From: a virus | DNA length: 30,401 nt | Direction: 5' to 3' (one strand) | IMG/VR virus record: IMGVR_UViG_3300009684_000118 | Span: 1-30,401 of that record | Part shown: positions 1 to 7,194 of the stretch, piece after piece | Layout of the letters: every line of letters starts with the position of its first letter | How positions within the stretch are numbered: position 1 is the stretch's first letter | Position numbers and translations under genes: made by a program | Notes under the pieces: model-generated | Seen by the model: the letters and a program-made list of their open reading frames with translations, nothing else | The model's database searches: none | Told to the model about the DNA's origin: nothing

Positions 1-66
1 CTTTACTTTCCTTTACTTTGTTATGTTTTGTTATAACACTGTTATCGTTTGTTATAACAGTGTTAT
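1..66. repeat. Iteron-like direct and inverted repeats inside the replication gene
   Basis: CTTTACTTT occurs at 1-9 and 11-19. TTTGTTATAACA occurs at 27-38 and again at 48-59, a spacing of 21 bases (two helical turns), and a shortened TTTGTTAT is at 17-24. Bases 33-45 are the exact reverse complement of 54-66, with an 8-base loop. The cluster is AT-rich and lies in the linker region of the replication-protein gene, where related phages often keep their origin. It may be a binding array for that protein, or only a by-product of a repetitive linker. Confidence 0.5.
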
Positions 67-433
67 TAGATGCCCACCTGCTTTGCATTCCATACTTTCC
101 TGCAAGTGATTTTTTTTGCCTTTTTTCATCAAATTCTTGCTTATTTCGCAGCACTCTTTCGCTCCAATATTTTTCATTATCAGCAACAAATAATCCAATT
201 TCTATGCATTCTTTGTAAAAATCATGCAGTATTTTTTTATCCACATTGAAACGAATTGATAGCCCATTGAGCAATTTGATTGTCAATTTGCCATCTCCAG
301 ACTCATGCATTGCTTCAATAAATGCCCAATATAATCCATAACCTTGCATACCAAAATTTGATATAATGTGAAGGATTTTCTCATCGTTATGAGCATTGGA
401 ATCATGCGGAAAATAGTAAGAATCTTTTTTCAT
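1..433 (-). CDS. DUF4373/Lin1244-type phage replication protein, cut by window edge
   Basis: Read from the ATG at 433, the frame stays open for 144 codons to the left edge, so the C-terminus is missing. The start, MKKDSYYFPHDSNAHNDEKI, followed by a GMQGYGLYWAFIEAM segment, matches the N-terminal domain family called Lin1244/Lin1753 or DUF4373, found in phage replication and DnaD-like proteins of Bacteroidota and Firmicutes. After about residue 95 the protein turns basic and low in complexity (NNTVITNDNSVITKHNKVKESK), the usual linker before a second domain. It follows the PAPS-reductase-like gene by 11 bases in the same direction. Likely role (inference): loading of the phage primase-helicase at an origin. 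The linker DNA holds inverted repeats and the gene body holds a consensus DnaA box, so the origin may lie inside it. The family call is fairly sure; the origin is speculative. Confidence 0.75.
   Translation of the reverse strand, partial: MKKDSYYFPHDSNAHNDEKILHIISNFGMQGYGLYWAFIEAMHESGDGKLTIKLLNGLSIRFNVDKKILHDFYKECIEIGLFVADNEKYWSERVLRNKQEFDEKRQKKSLAGKYGMQSRWASNNTVITNDNSVITKHNKVKESK
237..245 (+). promoter_or_regulatory. Consensus DnaA box
   Basis: TTATCCACA matches the bacterial DnaA box exactly and follows a T-rich stretch. One such exact match is not surprising by chance in 30 kb of this base composition (hand estimate about 0.4 expected). Its position inside the replication gene, 170 bases from the iteron-like repeats, and the presence of a phage DnaA domain IV protein raise its interest. 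Confidence 0.35.
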
Positions 434-444
434 ATTTATGTATT

Positions 445-1185
445 TTATGTGGTGCAAGCGCAATCAAAAGCAGGTGTTATTTTTGATAAATCTTGCTCTT
501 TAAATAAATTATTTTGAGCTATTTGCAATAAAGTTCTATATGTTATATCAGGAAAATAAGTATGACCACCAAATTTGCCATCTTTTTGTGCCTCATCTTC
601 ATCTTCAATCCATTCTTTTGCAAGTTCTGGATATGAAGATAAAATATTTATAATGGCATTTTTACCCTTCATAAAGCAAAGCGTGCAATTTCCAAGTATA
701 GATGCTATTTCAAGTGTATATGGTTTTTGACTCCAATAGTTATTTATCATATCTTTTGTTATTCCTTGTTCGTATAAAGGAAATTTATCAAATACCTTTT
801 TATAATTTTGTTTCCTTCTATTAACTCGCAATGGCTCATCCGCTCTGAATCCTATGAAATTTTCAAATGTTTGAATGCCAATGCTTCGCAAATATCTTTT
901 ACAAGTTTTAATTTTTAACTCATCTGTGCAAATCCTTTTTACTCTGTTAGGTATTACTTTATGATTTTTCTTTTTTAGCAATGCACTAAATGGATTCTCT
1001 TCATTATTCCACTTCAATCTTATGATGGGTATATTTTCAAATGCTTCAAAGTCATTAATAAACTTGTATGTTTTTTCATGTTCTCTTCCTGTGTCGCAAA
1101 ATATAACAAGGTCACCTTCACGATATTCATGAATGGTCATGTATGCAGATGTTTTTCCTCCGCTAAAATTTATTACTCTTTTCAT
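445..1185 (-). CDS. PAPS reductase-like ATP pyrophosphatase family protein
   Basis: The 246-residue protein opens with the PP-loop SGGKTS (residues 8-13), the ATP pyrophosphatase signature of the PAPS reductase / DndC-like group. RICTDELKIK at 85-92 resembles the CysH pattern after the substrate site. GNCTLCFMKGK (C167, C170), C86, and a terminal CAC (C242, C244) could supply ligands for an iron-sulfur cluster. Homologues with this GNC-x2-C-FLKG pattern are widespread in phages and usually annotated as phosphoadenosine phosphosulfate reductase; their real substrate is unknown. The ATG overlaps the stop of the primase-helicase gene by 4 bases, so they are co-translated. Because it sits with replication genes and a methyltransferase, a role in nucleic-acid modification is possible but unproven. 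Confidence 0.75.
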   Translation of the reverse strand: MKRVINFSGGKTSAYMTIHEYREGDLVIFCDTGREHEKTYKFINDFEAFENIPIIRLKWNNEENPFSALLKKKNHKVIPNRVKRICTDELKIKTCKRYLRSIGIQTFENFIGFRADEPLRVNRRKQNYKKVFDKFPLYEQGITKDMINNYWSQKPYTLEIASILGNCTLCFMKGKNAIINILSSYPELAKEWIEDEDEAQKDGKFGGHTYFPDITYRTLLQIAQNNLFKEQDLSKITPAFDCACTT

Positions 1186-2930
1186 ATTTGAACGTATTGA
1201 CGTGTTAATGTGTTGTAATTATAAGATGCAAATCCAATCTTTCCTTGCCATGAGAATCTAACTTTTTGAACATAAATGTTGACACTATTATCGGAAAAAT
1301 TTCGATGAACACTGATGCCGTTGTCAGTTTTATTAAAGAAATGAGCGCTACCTGCTATGTCGTACATAGTTGCAACTGGATATTGACCGGTGTTGTCTTT
1401 CATTAATTTTCTCGGATGCGCAACAATAAAAACATGAGTGTCAGTTTTAACTGCAAATTCCTTTACCATTGTAAGTACTTCGCTTATGTATTGTGTCTCT
1501 GAATAGTTTGCAGGCACTTTATGTTCGATGTAATTCCAAGGATCAATTACTACACCTTTAATACCTTTGCGCCTTACAAGTTCTTGCATCTTGTTAAGGA
1601 TGGATTCCATTGTCACTTCTATCTTATTGATGTTTACAAAGAAATAATTGTCATCAACAAAAACAATTGACTCTTTGAATTGGTCATCATCCATTCTATT
1701 TGTGTAATCTTTGCGGAAATCGAATGCAAGTCCTGAATGCTTTTCCATTAATTTAGTAACGTGAATTGACGCAGGATTCTCAAATGAACATAATCCCCAT
1801 TTCCAACAATGCTTTTTGCTTAACGATGTTGTGATGTAATCAATAAATTCTGATTTGCCGGAATTAGGACTACCAGTTACAATTGTCATTTGACCACCGC
1901 TAAAGGTAAGGTATTCATCAAATTCGCCAATGCCTGCTTCGCATCCTTTAGGATAACCATTCAATCTAAAATCAAGCACTTGCTCATAAACATCTTCAAC
2001 CGATATAATACCTTCAATCGGGTATTGTTTTGCATGACTTATCATTCGCTCAATGGTTTCTTTGCCTTCATTGATTAATATCTCATTCGCATCTTTGCGT
2101 ATCGTATCGTATACAACATAACTGCATCTATCAATTCCCAATCGCCTTGCAAGTTCATCACGTAGTTTTATACCCGGTTCATCATTATCGGTAAATATTA
2201 TGATGTGTTTTTTATCTTCGAAATGCTCATAACAATTATCCAAGTACTTCAATTGTTGATTACCTATTGATGCACCATTTGGGACGCTTACAACATTATA
2301 AATGCCTGCCTCATGTAATGATAAGCAATCCATTTCTCCTTCGCATATTATGCAGGTTGACTCATCTTTGATGCCATTAAGATTATAGAAAATTAGTTTT
2401 GAATCTTTATGCAATTTAAAATCCTTATCCTTTGCCCTAAACTTTATATTGATTAAATCATCGTTGATGTAATAATTAAAATTGATAGCCCGTACTTCAT
2501 CCTTTGCTTTAGGCATCCATTCAATTGATTCAGTAACTCCCATTCGCAACAAAGTATTATTTGATATGCCTCTCGTTTCAAAATACTTTATCGTGTCAGG
2601 TGAAAGTTTCTCCAATCTTGGCACTGGCTTTATGTATTCCTTTCCTTCATTTTGCACTTCAATTCCATACTTTGCAGCAATTGTTTTAATGCTATCAATA
2701 TAATTTAAGTTTTGATAGTCCATTAAAAATTGAATTGCATCGCCAGACTTACCACATCCAAAACATTTATAGATTTGTTTATCCTTTGAAACTTTGAAAG
2801 AAGGTGTCTTTTCATTATGGAATGGGCAATTGGCAACCATTTCGCTGCCTTCCTTTTTAAGTTTGATATGCTCTGAAATTATATCAATGATTTCAGCTGC
2901 TTGCTTTATTTCTTCAATGTTTGTTATCAT
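1182..2930 (-). CDS. Bifunctional DNA primase-helicase (T7 gp4-like)
   Basis: A 582-residue protein with three recognisable parts. A DnaG-type zinc finger has C35, H38, C56 and C59 (CPFHNEKTPSF and YKCFGCGKSGDAI). A Toprim domain has the catalytic Glu in CEGEMD (E197) and the metal-binding DND (D248, D250). A RecA-fold helicase domain has Walker A GSPNSGKS (353-360) and a Walker B ending at VVIDPW (D463). This is the architecture of T7 gp4 and Twinkle, which lay down primers and unwind DNA at the fork. The start codon lies 6 bases beyond the T-tract of a terminator-like hairpin, part of a 104-base structured leader, so expression is probably controlled. The stop overlaps the next ATG (ATGA). 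Confidence 0.93.
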   Translation of the reverse strand: MITNIEEIKQAAEIIDIISEHIKLKKEGSEMVANCPFHNEKTPSFKVSKDKQIYKCFGCGKSGDAIQFLMDYQNLNYIDSIKTIAAKYGIEVQNEGKEYIKPVPRLEKLSPDTIKYFETRGISNNTLLRMGVTESIEWMPKAKDEVRAINFNYYINDDLINIKFRAKDKDFKLHKDSKLIFYNLNGIKDESTCIICEGEMDCLSLHEAGIYNVVSVPNGASIGNQQLKYLDNCYEHFEDKKHIIIFTDNDEPGIKLRDELARRLGIDRCSYVVYDTIRKDANEILINEGKETIERMISHAKQYPIEGIISVEDVYEQVLDFRLNGYPKGCEAGIGEFDEYLTFSGGQMTIVTGSPNSGKSEFIDYITTSLSKKHCWKWGLCSFENPASIHVTKLMEKHSGLAFDFRKDYTNRMDDDQFKESIVFVDDNYFFVNINKIEVTMESILNKMQELVRRKGIKGVVIDPWNYIEHKVPANYSETQYISEVLTMVKEFAVKTDTHVFIVAHPRKLMKDNTGQYPVATMYDIAGSAHFFNKTDNGISVHRNFSDNSVNIYVQKVRFSWQGKIGFASYNYNTLTRQYVQI

Positions 2931-2935
2931 GAGAT

Positions 2936-3028
2936 AAAAAAGCAGGTCATCATGTAGTGATAATGATGCCTGCTATTTACTGAAACCTGAAAAACGATTT
3001 GCACAATCACTACTTCGTGTAAATCGTT
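2936..3028 (-). promoter_or_regulatory. Two tandem terminator-like hairpins with complementary loops, in the primase leader
   Basis: In transcript order, hairpin B pairs AACGATTT (2993-3000) with AAATCGTT (3021-3028), plus an inner CAC/GTG after one mismatch, and is followed on the transcribed strand by five T. Hairpin A pairs AGCAGG-CATCAT (2941-2953, with one bulged base) with ATGATGCCTGCT (2963-2974), 12 pairs, and is followed by six T. The loop of A contains GTAGTGAT (2954-2961) and the loop of B contains its exact reverse complement ATCACTAC (3006-3013), so the loops can kiss. This may act as an attenuator between the nuclease and primase genes. Confidence 0.7.
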
Positions 3029-3034
3029 AGAGTG

Positions 3035-3508
3035 CTAAGATAGGATAATTTCCAATGCCGTTACAAAAGCATCTGCATCACTTACAATCATGTAATTACC
3101 GCCTGCATTTTGAACTCGTTCACGCTCTTCGTTTTGCCAATCACTCATCTTGTCTTTTCCTACCTTTATTTCAATTGACCAGTGCTGACCTTTGATGATG
3201 GCATGAATATCTGCAGTACCTTTCTTTGTTGTTGATGGGATGTACTTACCACCAAGCACACGACCTGCGGAAGATATCCTATTTGCATAACCACCATTCC
3301 AATTAATCATATCAATGACAAATCGAGTAAGTCCGTTAGCAGTTTCCACTTTAGGAAACTTTACCACTGGAGTCAGTTTGTTAAGCCAAACATTCGGGAA
3401 ATCTTTTTGGTAGTGCATGTCGTATGCGATGGCATAAGCTACCTGCCAATTAAAATGGTAGGTCTTCAATGAATGGTGCTTTAGTAGTTGATGAATTAGA
3501 TGCATCAT
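3035..3508 (-). CDS. VRR-NUC (PD-(D/E)XK) nuclease
   Basis: The core GTADIHAII-x7-IEIKVGKDKMSDWQ gives the nuclease residues D100, E113 and K115 and a following Gln (Q125), the pattern of the VRR-NUC branch of PD-(D/E)XK enzymes. A GGNYMIVSD strand follows near the C-terminus. In phages such enzymes are replication or recombination nucleases, often suspected to cut branched DNA. The start is uncertain: the ATG at 3508 gives 157 residues but overlaps the SSB-like gene by 59 bases. A TTG at 3469 (LKTYHFNW) or the ATG at 3418 would give shorter proteins that keep the catalytic core. Its stop is followed by the structured primase leader. Confidence 0.8.
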   Translation of the reverse strand: MMHLIHQLLKHHSLKTYHFNWQVAYAIAYDMHYQKDFPNVWLNKLTPVVKFPKVETANGLTRFVIDMINWNGGYANRISSAGRVLGGKYIPSTTKKGTADIHAIIKGQHWSIEIKVGKDKMSDWQNEERERVQNAGGNYMIVSDADAFVTALEIILS

Positions 3509-3740
3509 TGCTCACTTGCTTTGCGCCAAGTAGCTTTACATTGCCCAAGATGTTGCCCTTTGTACCTGCGGCTCTTTCCTCCGATGTTACCGATTGCACA
3601 ATCATACCACTGTTGCCATATTGGTCAACATCATCTTTAAGAAAGATAACTGCATCCAGGTAAGTACCTTTTGCGCCTGTGTACAACTTTGCTTTGTCGA
3701 TTTGGTTGAGATTTAATCTCACTGAAATTGTCTTTGCCAT
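3450..3740 (-). CDS. ssb-like: Small SSB-like DNA-binding protein
   Basis: A 96-residue protein with a beta-rich N-terminal part (MAKTISVRLNLNQIDKAKLY...) and a disordered Ser/Asn/Thr-rich stretch ending in FIEDLPF. That acidic tip with a final Pro-Phe mimics the C-terminal tail of bacterial SSB (DDDIPF) that recruits replication partners. The size is about that of one OB-fold. It lies between a methyltransferase and nuclease/primase genes, which fits a single-strand binding role. I recognise similar short proteins next to primase or recombinase genes in Bacteroidota phages. The function is inferred from the tail and context, not from a confirmed fold. Confidence 0.65.
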   Translation of the reverse strand: MAKTISVRLNLNQIDKAKLYTGAKGTYLDAVIFLKDDVDQYGNSGMIVQSVTSEERAAGTKGNILGNVKLLGAKQVSNDASNSSTTKAPFIEDLPF

Positions 3741-3777
3741 AATAATTATTGCTTAAGTTAACCGGATAAGCAGCCGT

Positions 3778-5190
3778 TTAAAGTTTAATATATTTAAAAA
3801 TGTGTGCTATCACATCAACTGTCCAACCATTACCAAGCATCTTATATCGTTGGGAATCGCTTACATGATTTGTATAATTGTCTGCAACAGTTTGCAATCT
3901 TTCGCATTCTATTGGTGTAAGTCTGCGAATGCGTGATGTATTTATCATTGTACTTCCATTCGGTAGTTGTGCTTGAAGAGCTGGACTAATTCCATTTATA
4001 TCATAAATCCTGTCTTGTTGGAATGGTTGAGTTTCTATTATTTGGACATTATTTTTTTGTTTATTTGTTTCCAAAGTTTTAGATTTTTGGTCATTTGAAA
4101 CCTCATATTCTCTTTTGTAAGTTCCATCTTCTTGTGCTTTTCTACCTACTACTTGTTCTTTTGCTCCGTTTGCTACTATTTCAATTGCATTAGTATTACC
4201 TGTATCAAGACTATAAGTTTTTCCATCATTTCTGCTTAAATGACCACTACCACCTGCGTTTTTATTCTTTTGTATTGATGGGCGATTTGGGTCTCTACGT
4301 TGGGTGTTGTGAACAATTAAATCCCAATTATGCTTATCAGTTGCTGTGCTACTACCACCAGTGCGAACAGTTCTTGCCTTTGCATTTAAATCTAATCCAG
4401 TAAACTCTTTATCTTTTATTACTATTTGATTGTATGGAATCCCACTTTGATAACGAGCAACAACACATCCACTTTTGTCATCATCTTCATTCATTTGAAA
4501 TGCCAAATTTCTTTGATTCCTATTTATGTATGCTATTGATTTCTCACTCAAGAAATATTTTTCATCAACTTCTGTTTCTAAAACATCACGAAGCAAAATT
4601 CCTTTATCCTTTGGTTGTTCAATAATGCTTTCCAAATCACCAAATAATCCAGCAGGTTTCATTCCTATGTTTGTCCAATAAATGCGTTTGCGATTTTGTG
4701 CTGATACCAATGCTGAATTGATATGGATGCCATTAACACCAATTGCTTTGCTCAATACCTTTTCCCATTTTTCACCCATCTCAACATTCTCTAATAAAAA
4801 ATACTTTGGCTTTACTTCATTAAGTAATCGCATATACTCCCAAAATAAATACGATTGTCCTTCAAATTCGTATCCTTCTGATTTTAGTTGTAGATAATGG
4901 TCAAGTGTCAATATTTCTTGTTCATCTTTTGTACTCATTCCTTTTCTTTTGCCTGCAAATGAAAACGACTGACAAGGTGATCCACCAATAAGCAAATCTA
5001 TTTTGGGCAATGAATATCCATTTACATTAACTACACTGCCTAATTGAATTGTATAAGGATAATTTGCCATTGTAACTTTAATTGCATACTTATCAATTTC
5101 AGATGCATAATAATTAGTTACTTTAATACCTGCTCTTTCAAGGGCTTGTTGCCCACAGGACATTCCATCGAATAATGATAGTACAATCAT
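3778..5190 (-). CDS. DNA (cytosine-5) methyltransferase
   Basis: This 470-residue protein shows the C5-methyltransferase motifs in order: SLFDGMSCG (I, SAM binding), GGSPCQSFS with the catalytic C73 (IV), ENVE at 134-137 (VI), QNRKR at 165-169 (VIII), and a C-terminal RRLTPIECERLQ followed by MLGNGWTVDVI (IX-X). The stretch from about 215 to 400 is the target recognition region and is unusually long and polar. There is no partner restriction enzyme in the window, so this is an orphan phage enzyme, likely protecting phage DNA from host restriction or marking it. The ATG overlaps the stop of the 48-residue upstream gene by 3 bases. Confidence 0.93.
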   Translation of the reverse strand: MIVLSLFDGMSCGQQALERAGIKVTNYYASEIDKYAIKVTMANYPYTIQLGSVVNVNGYSLPKIDLLIGGSPCQSFSFAGKRKGMSTKDEQEILTLDHYLQLKSEGYEFEGQSYLFWEYMRLLNEVKPKYFLLENVEMGEKWEKVLSKAIGVNGIHINSALVSAQNRKRIYWTNIGMKPAGLFGDLESIIEQPKDKGILLRDVLETEVDEKYFLSEKSIAYINRNQRNLAFQMNEDDDKSGCVVARYQSGIPYNQIVIKDKEFTGLDLNAKARTVRTGGSSTATDKHNWDLIVHNTQRRDPNRPSIQKNKNAGGSGHLSRNDGKTYSLDTGNTNAIEIVANGAKEQVVGRKAQEDGTYKREYEVSNDQKSKTLETNKQKNNVQIIETQPFQQDRIYDINGISPALQAQLPNGSTMINTSRIRRLTPIECERLQTVADNYTNHVSDSQRYKMLGNGWTVDVIAHIFKYIKL

Positions 5191-5333
5191 AGTTTACATT
5201 TTTTTATCCATTCAATAAGTTCTTGCTTAGTCAATTCTACATCATCAATATCATCATTGCCAAAGAATAATGCATGTAGAATAATTGATAAAAAAATGCT
5301 GCAAGTTGTAATTAGTGCGACTGCTATTATCAT
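5187..5333 (-). CDS. Small single-span membrane protein (48 aa)
   Basis: From the ATG at 5333 the reading gives a hydrophobic stretch at residues 2-24 (MIIAVALITTCSIFLSIILH, then ALFF) and an acidic then amphipathic tail (GNDDIDDVELTKQELIEWIKK). The stop overlaps the methyltransferase start in a TATGA arrangement, which supports translational coupling. The gene sits in an 81-base gap after the DnaA-like gene. I do not recognise a family. A long plus-strand frame covers the same DNA but would be the only plus-strand gene in this operon, so I prefer this one. Confidence 0.5.
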   Translation of the reverse strand: MIIAVALITTCSIFLSIILHALFFGNDDIDDVELTKQELIEWIKKCKL

Positions 5334-5414
5334 GATTTTTGGTTTTAAAAATGCGCCCGATGTCTCTCTTTCAGAATTAATAGCGATTAATAATGAACAC
5401 CAGGCGCATATGGT

Positions 5415-5765
5415 TTATGAATGTAATAAGAAATTTTGGTATAGTTCAAAAGTTTTTTTGAAGATGTCATCATATTTCAAAAGTGCCTCCATCGTTGAAA
5501 AGCCATTTAAAACTGTTGTATGATGTCGCTTTCCGGTGTGCTCACCCATGAACGCAACACTATAATGACCTGTATGGTATGCGTGCCTCCATAGCATGAA
5601 ACGTGCTTCGCTGACTTCTTTCTTCCTTGACTTGCTCACCATCTCGGTTGCATTAAGATTAAAGAATTCGGCAGTCTTGAAAAGCATATCATAATAACGT
5701 TGCTTATTATTATATCCGTATGCCATCGGATTATGTACGTTTATTTCTGATTCCATTGTGTTCAT
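5415..5765 (-). CDS. Orphan DnaA domain IV-like protein
   Basis: A 116-residue protein without any ATPase domain. Residues 44-55 (SKSRKKEVSEAR) and 81-88 (HHTTVLNG) reproduce the two signatures of DnaA domain IV: the basic helix (SKSRKREIVEAR in host DnaA) and the DHTTVLHA box-recognition motif. Residues 1-40 are unlike DnaA. It can be expected to bind DnaA-box-like DNA but cannot itself bind ATP or oligomerise through AAA+. It could place the phage helicase at an origin, act as a repressor, or compete with host DnaA. The gene is in the early operon, 4 bases overlapping the 59-residue gene upstream. The motif match is strong; the role is inference. Confidence 0.82.
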   Translation of the reverse strand: MNTMESEINVHNPMAYGYNNKQRYYDMLFKTAEFFNLNATEMVSKSRKKEVSEARFMLWRHAYHTGHYSVAFMGEHTGKRHHTTVLNGFSTMEALLKYDDIFKKTFELYQNFLLHS

Positions 5766-5941
5766 AGTCCTTGTTGTTTAAGTTTTAATGATTCTGATTC
5801 AATCCAATTAACCATCTTTACCATTTGGTCGCAGATTCGTTTTTCAAGTTCGTGCGCTTCATATCCACCTGGATGTGGTATTCTTACCTCTGATATTCTG
5901 CGTGCGTAGTCCTCAAAGTAATCACTTGCTTTGTACTCCAT
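5762..5941 (-). CDS. Small hypothetical protein (59 aa)
   Basis: Starting at ATG 5941 the product begins MEYKASDYFEDYARRISEVR and is charged and helical, with no membrane segment or known motif. The stop (TGA) overlaps the ATG of the DnaA-like gene by 4 bases, and the start overlaps the end of the ERF gene by 20 bases, a typical tight phage operon arrangement that supports it being real. I do not recognise a family. Its place between a recombinase and an origin-binding-like protein hints at a replication accessory role, no more. Confidence 0.6.
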   Translation of the reverse strand: MEYKASDYFEDYARRISEVRIPHPGGYEAHELEKRICDQMVKMVNWIESESLKLKQQGL

Positions 5942-6479
5942 TGGTTAGTTTTTTATAGGTTTGTGTTGCTATTTGTTTCCATTGATCATTTGATTGGATA
6001 AAAATTGGTGTTCTTGCTTTCACTTCTTTAAGATCCTCAACTGATTCACATTGTTGAATAGCTTTAATATGAATTGTTAATAATTCCTTATCAACTGCTT
6101 TATTTCCGTCATCATCATCCGCTCCCAAAAGTAAAAATGATTGCAAACTATACCTACGAGCGTAACTCATTCCGCTTCCATGTGACTGTGCATCGGTTAC
6201 CTTGCTTGCGATTATCTCGGTTAGTGATGCCATCCATTCGCCTGATTCGTGCAGTAGGATTGTTTCTACATAATTCTTGCCATCAATGACTGTGGTAGGT
6301 TGTAGCACTGATATCCCATTGTCATTGAGTGATGGTAGGCATGCTTCACGCACTGCGTTAAGATCTGCATACTTTGACTTAAAAAATGGATTTGACGCAC
6401 CCTTTTTTGGGTTACTCATGTGCGCTTGTGCTTTAAGCAAAGCAGGTGCAATCTTGCTAATTGATTCAGATGATTTCAT
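5922..6479 (-). CDS. erf: ERF-family single-strand annealing protein
   Basis: A 185-residue protein matching the ERF superfamily: NPFFKSKYADLNAV at 31-44, GISVLQP near 55-61, LLHESGEW near 75, and the hallmark QSHGSGMSYARRYSLQSFL followed by DDDDGN at 117-125. ERF proteins anneal complementary single strands and drive phage recombination, genome circularisation and recombination-dependent replication. After the core, residues 130-185 form a charged helical tail typical of the family. It is part of the early operon: its start overlaps the stop of the 83-residue gene by 14 bases. No exonuclease partner was recognised beside it; the VRR-NUC protein could serve. Confidence 0.92.
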   Translation of the reverse strand: MKSSESISKIAPALLKAQAHMSNPKKGASNPFFKSKYADLNAVREACLPSLNDNGISVLQPTTVIDGKNYVETILLHESGEWMASLTEIIASKVTDAQSHGSGMSYARRYSLQSFLLLGADDDDGNKAVDKELLTIHIKAIQQCESVEDLKEVKARTPIFIQSNDQWKQIATQTYKKLTNGVQSK

Positions 6480-6717
6480 TGATGTTGATTTTATGGTTAA
6501 AAGTTTGATTGTTACGTTTCCAGTCTTTTATGTATGGAATTACTTCGGATGGTATACCTTGAGCATTAAGCATGGTATTGATTCGCTCTGCGGTTGCTAT
6601 GTCATAGGTAATTGCATACCTTTTATTGTCCATGTTCCTTAAACGAAGGTATTTGTTACCTGTATGAATTACACTGATGTAATGCAGACCATCGAAAATT
6701 TGGTATTGTGGTTTCAT
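6466..6717 (-). CDS. Hypothetical early protein (83 aa)
   Basis: MKPQYQIFDGLHYISVIHTG starts a small, mixed alpha/beta, slightly basic protein with no motif I recognise. The start codon directly follows the stop of the 158-residue gene with no gap, and its stop overlaps the ERF start by 14 bases, so it is translated from the same message. The repeated aromatic and beta-prone N-terminal half with a helical C-terminal half could be a small nucleic-acid binding fold, but nothing proves it. Confidence 0.6.
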   Translation of the reverse strand: MKPQYQIFDGLHYISVIHTGNKYLRLRNMDNKRYAITYDIATAERINTMLNAQGIPSEVIPYIKDWKRNNQTFNHKININEII

Positions 6718-7194
6718 TTATTTTAAAGTTACGGTGACTGATGTAGTTGATAATTTACTCGGTGGGAATACTTTAAGTACTTCGCCATTGAAATCAATAA
6801 TGTCAAGTCCTTGAATAGGTACTGTCTTTAAAAACGCTTGACGCTCTTTGATTTCATTGTCAAGCAATTCTTGCTTATCCATTAGTTCAAGCAATATGGA
6901 ATCGTTGCACTGTGAGTAATCATACTTCACTCCAGTTTCCTTGATGCTGAATTTAGCATTGTACTTGTCAAATGACTTACCGTACTTTTCAGATTCATCA
7001 AGCAATATGCGCTTGTATACTTCATTACCTTGAATTGTCTTGATAATTTCCTCCATTGCTTTAAGTTGCAAATGGATGTTGATGGAATCTACTTCGCCAA
7101 TGATAACGCGATTAACGATGTCGTTTGCAAATTCAAAGCGTTGCGCTTTGTCGGTGGCAAATAAGCCAAGTGTTTCTTTTGATAGTTGATTCAT
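6718..7194 (-). CDS. Hypothetical early protein (158 aa)
   Basis: This charged, mostly helical protein (MNQLSKETLGLFATDKAQRF...) has a probable coiled coil in residues 100-125 (LLELMDKQELLDNEIKERQAFL) and a beta-prone end rich in Ser/Thr/Val (STTSVTVTLK). Similar proteins upstream of recombinase genes occur in Bacteroidota phages, but I know no function. It overlaps the 68-residue gene by 4 bases and abuts the 83-residue gene. It could be a partner of the ERF protein; this rests on neighbourhood alone. Confidence 0.6.
   Translation of the reverse strand: MNQLSKETLGLFATDKAQRFEFANDIVNRVIIGEVDSINIHLQLKAMEEIIKTIQGNEVYKRILLDESEKYGKSFDKYNAKFSIKETGVKYDYSQCNDSILLELMDKQELLDNEIKERQAFLKTVPIQGLDIIDFNGEVLKVFPPSKLSTTSVTVTLK

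Noticed and set aside
3750-3772. Hairpin TGCTTA/TAAGCA between the SSB-like and methyltransferase genes
   Set aside because: Only six AT-rich pairs and no T-tract on the coding strand; too weak to call.
5257-5523. 88-codon plus-strand frame opposite the DnaA-like and small membrane genes
   Set aside because: It would be alone on the plus strand within a tight leftward operon, and the minus-strand 48-residue frame fits the gap with a coupled stop/start.
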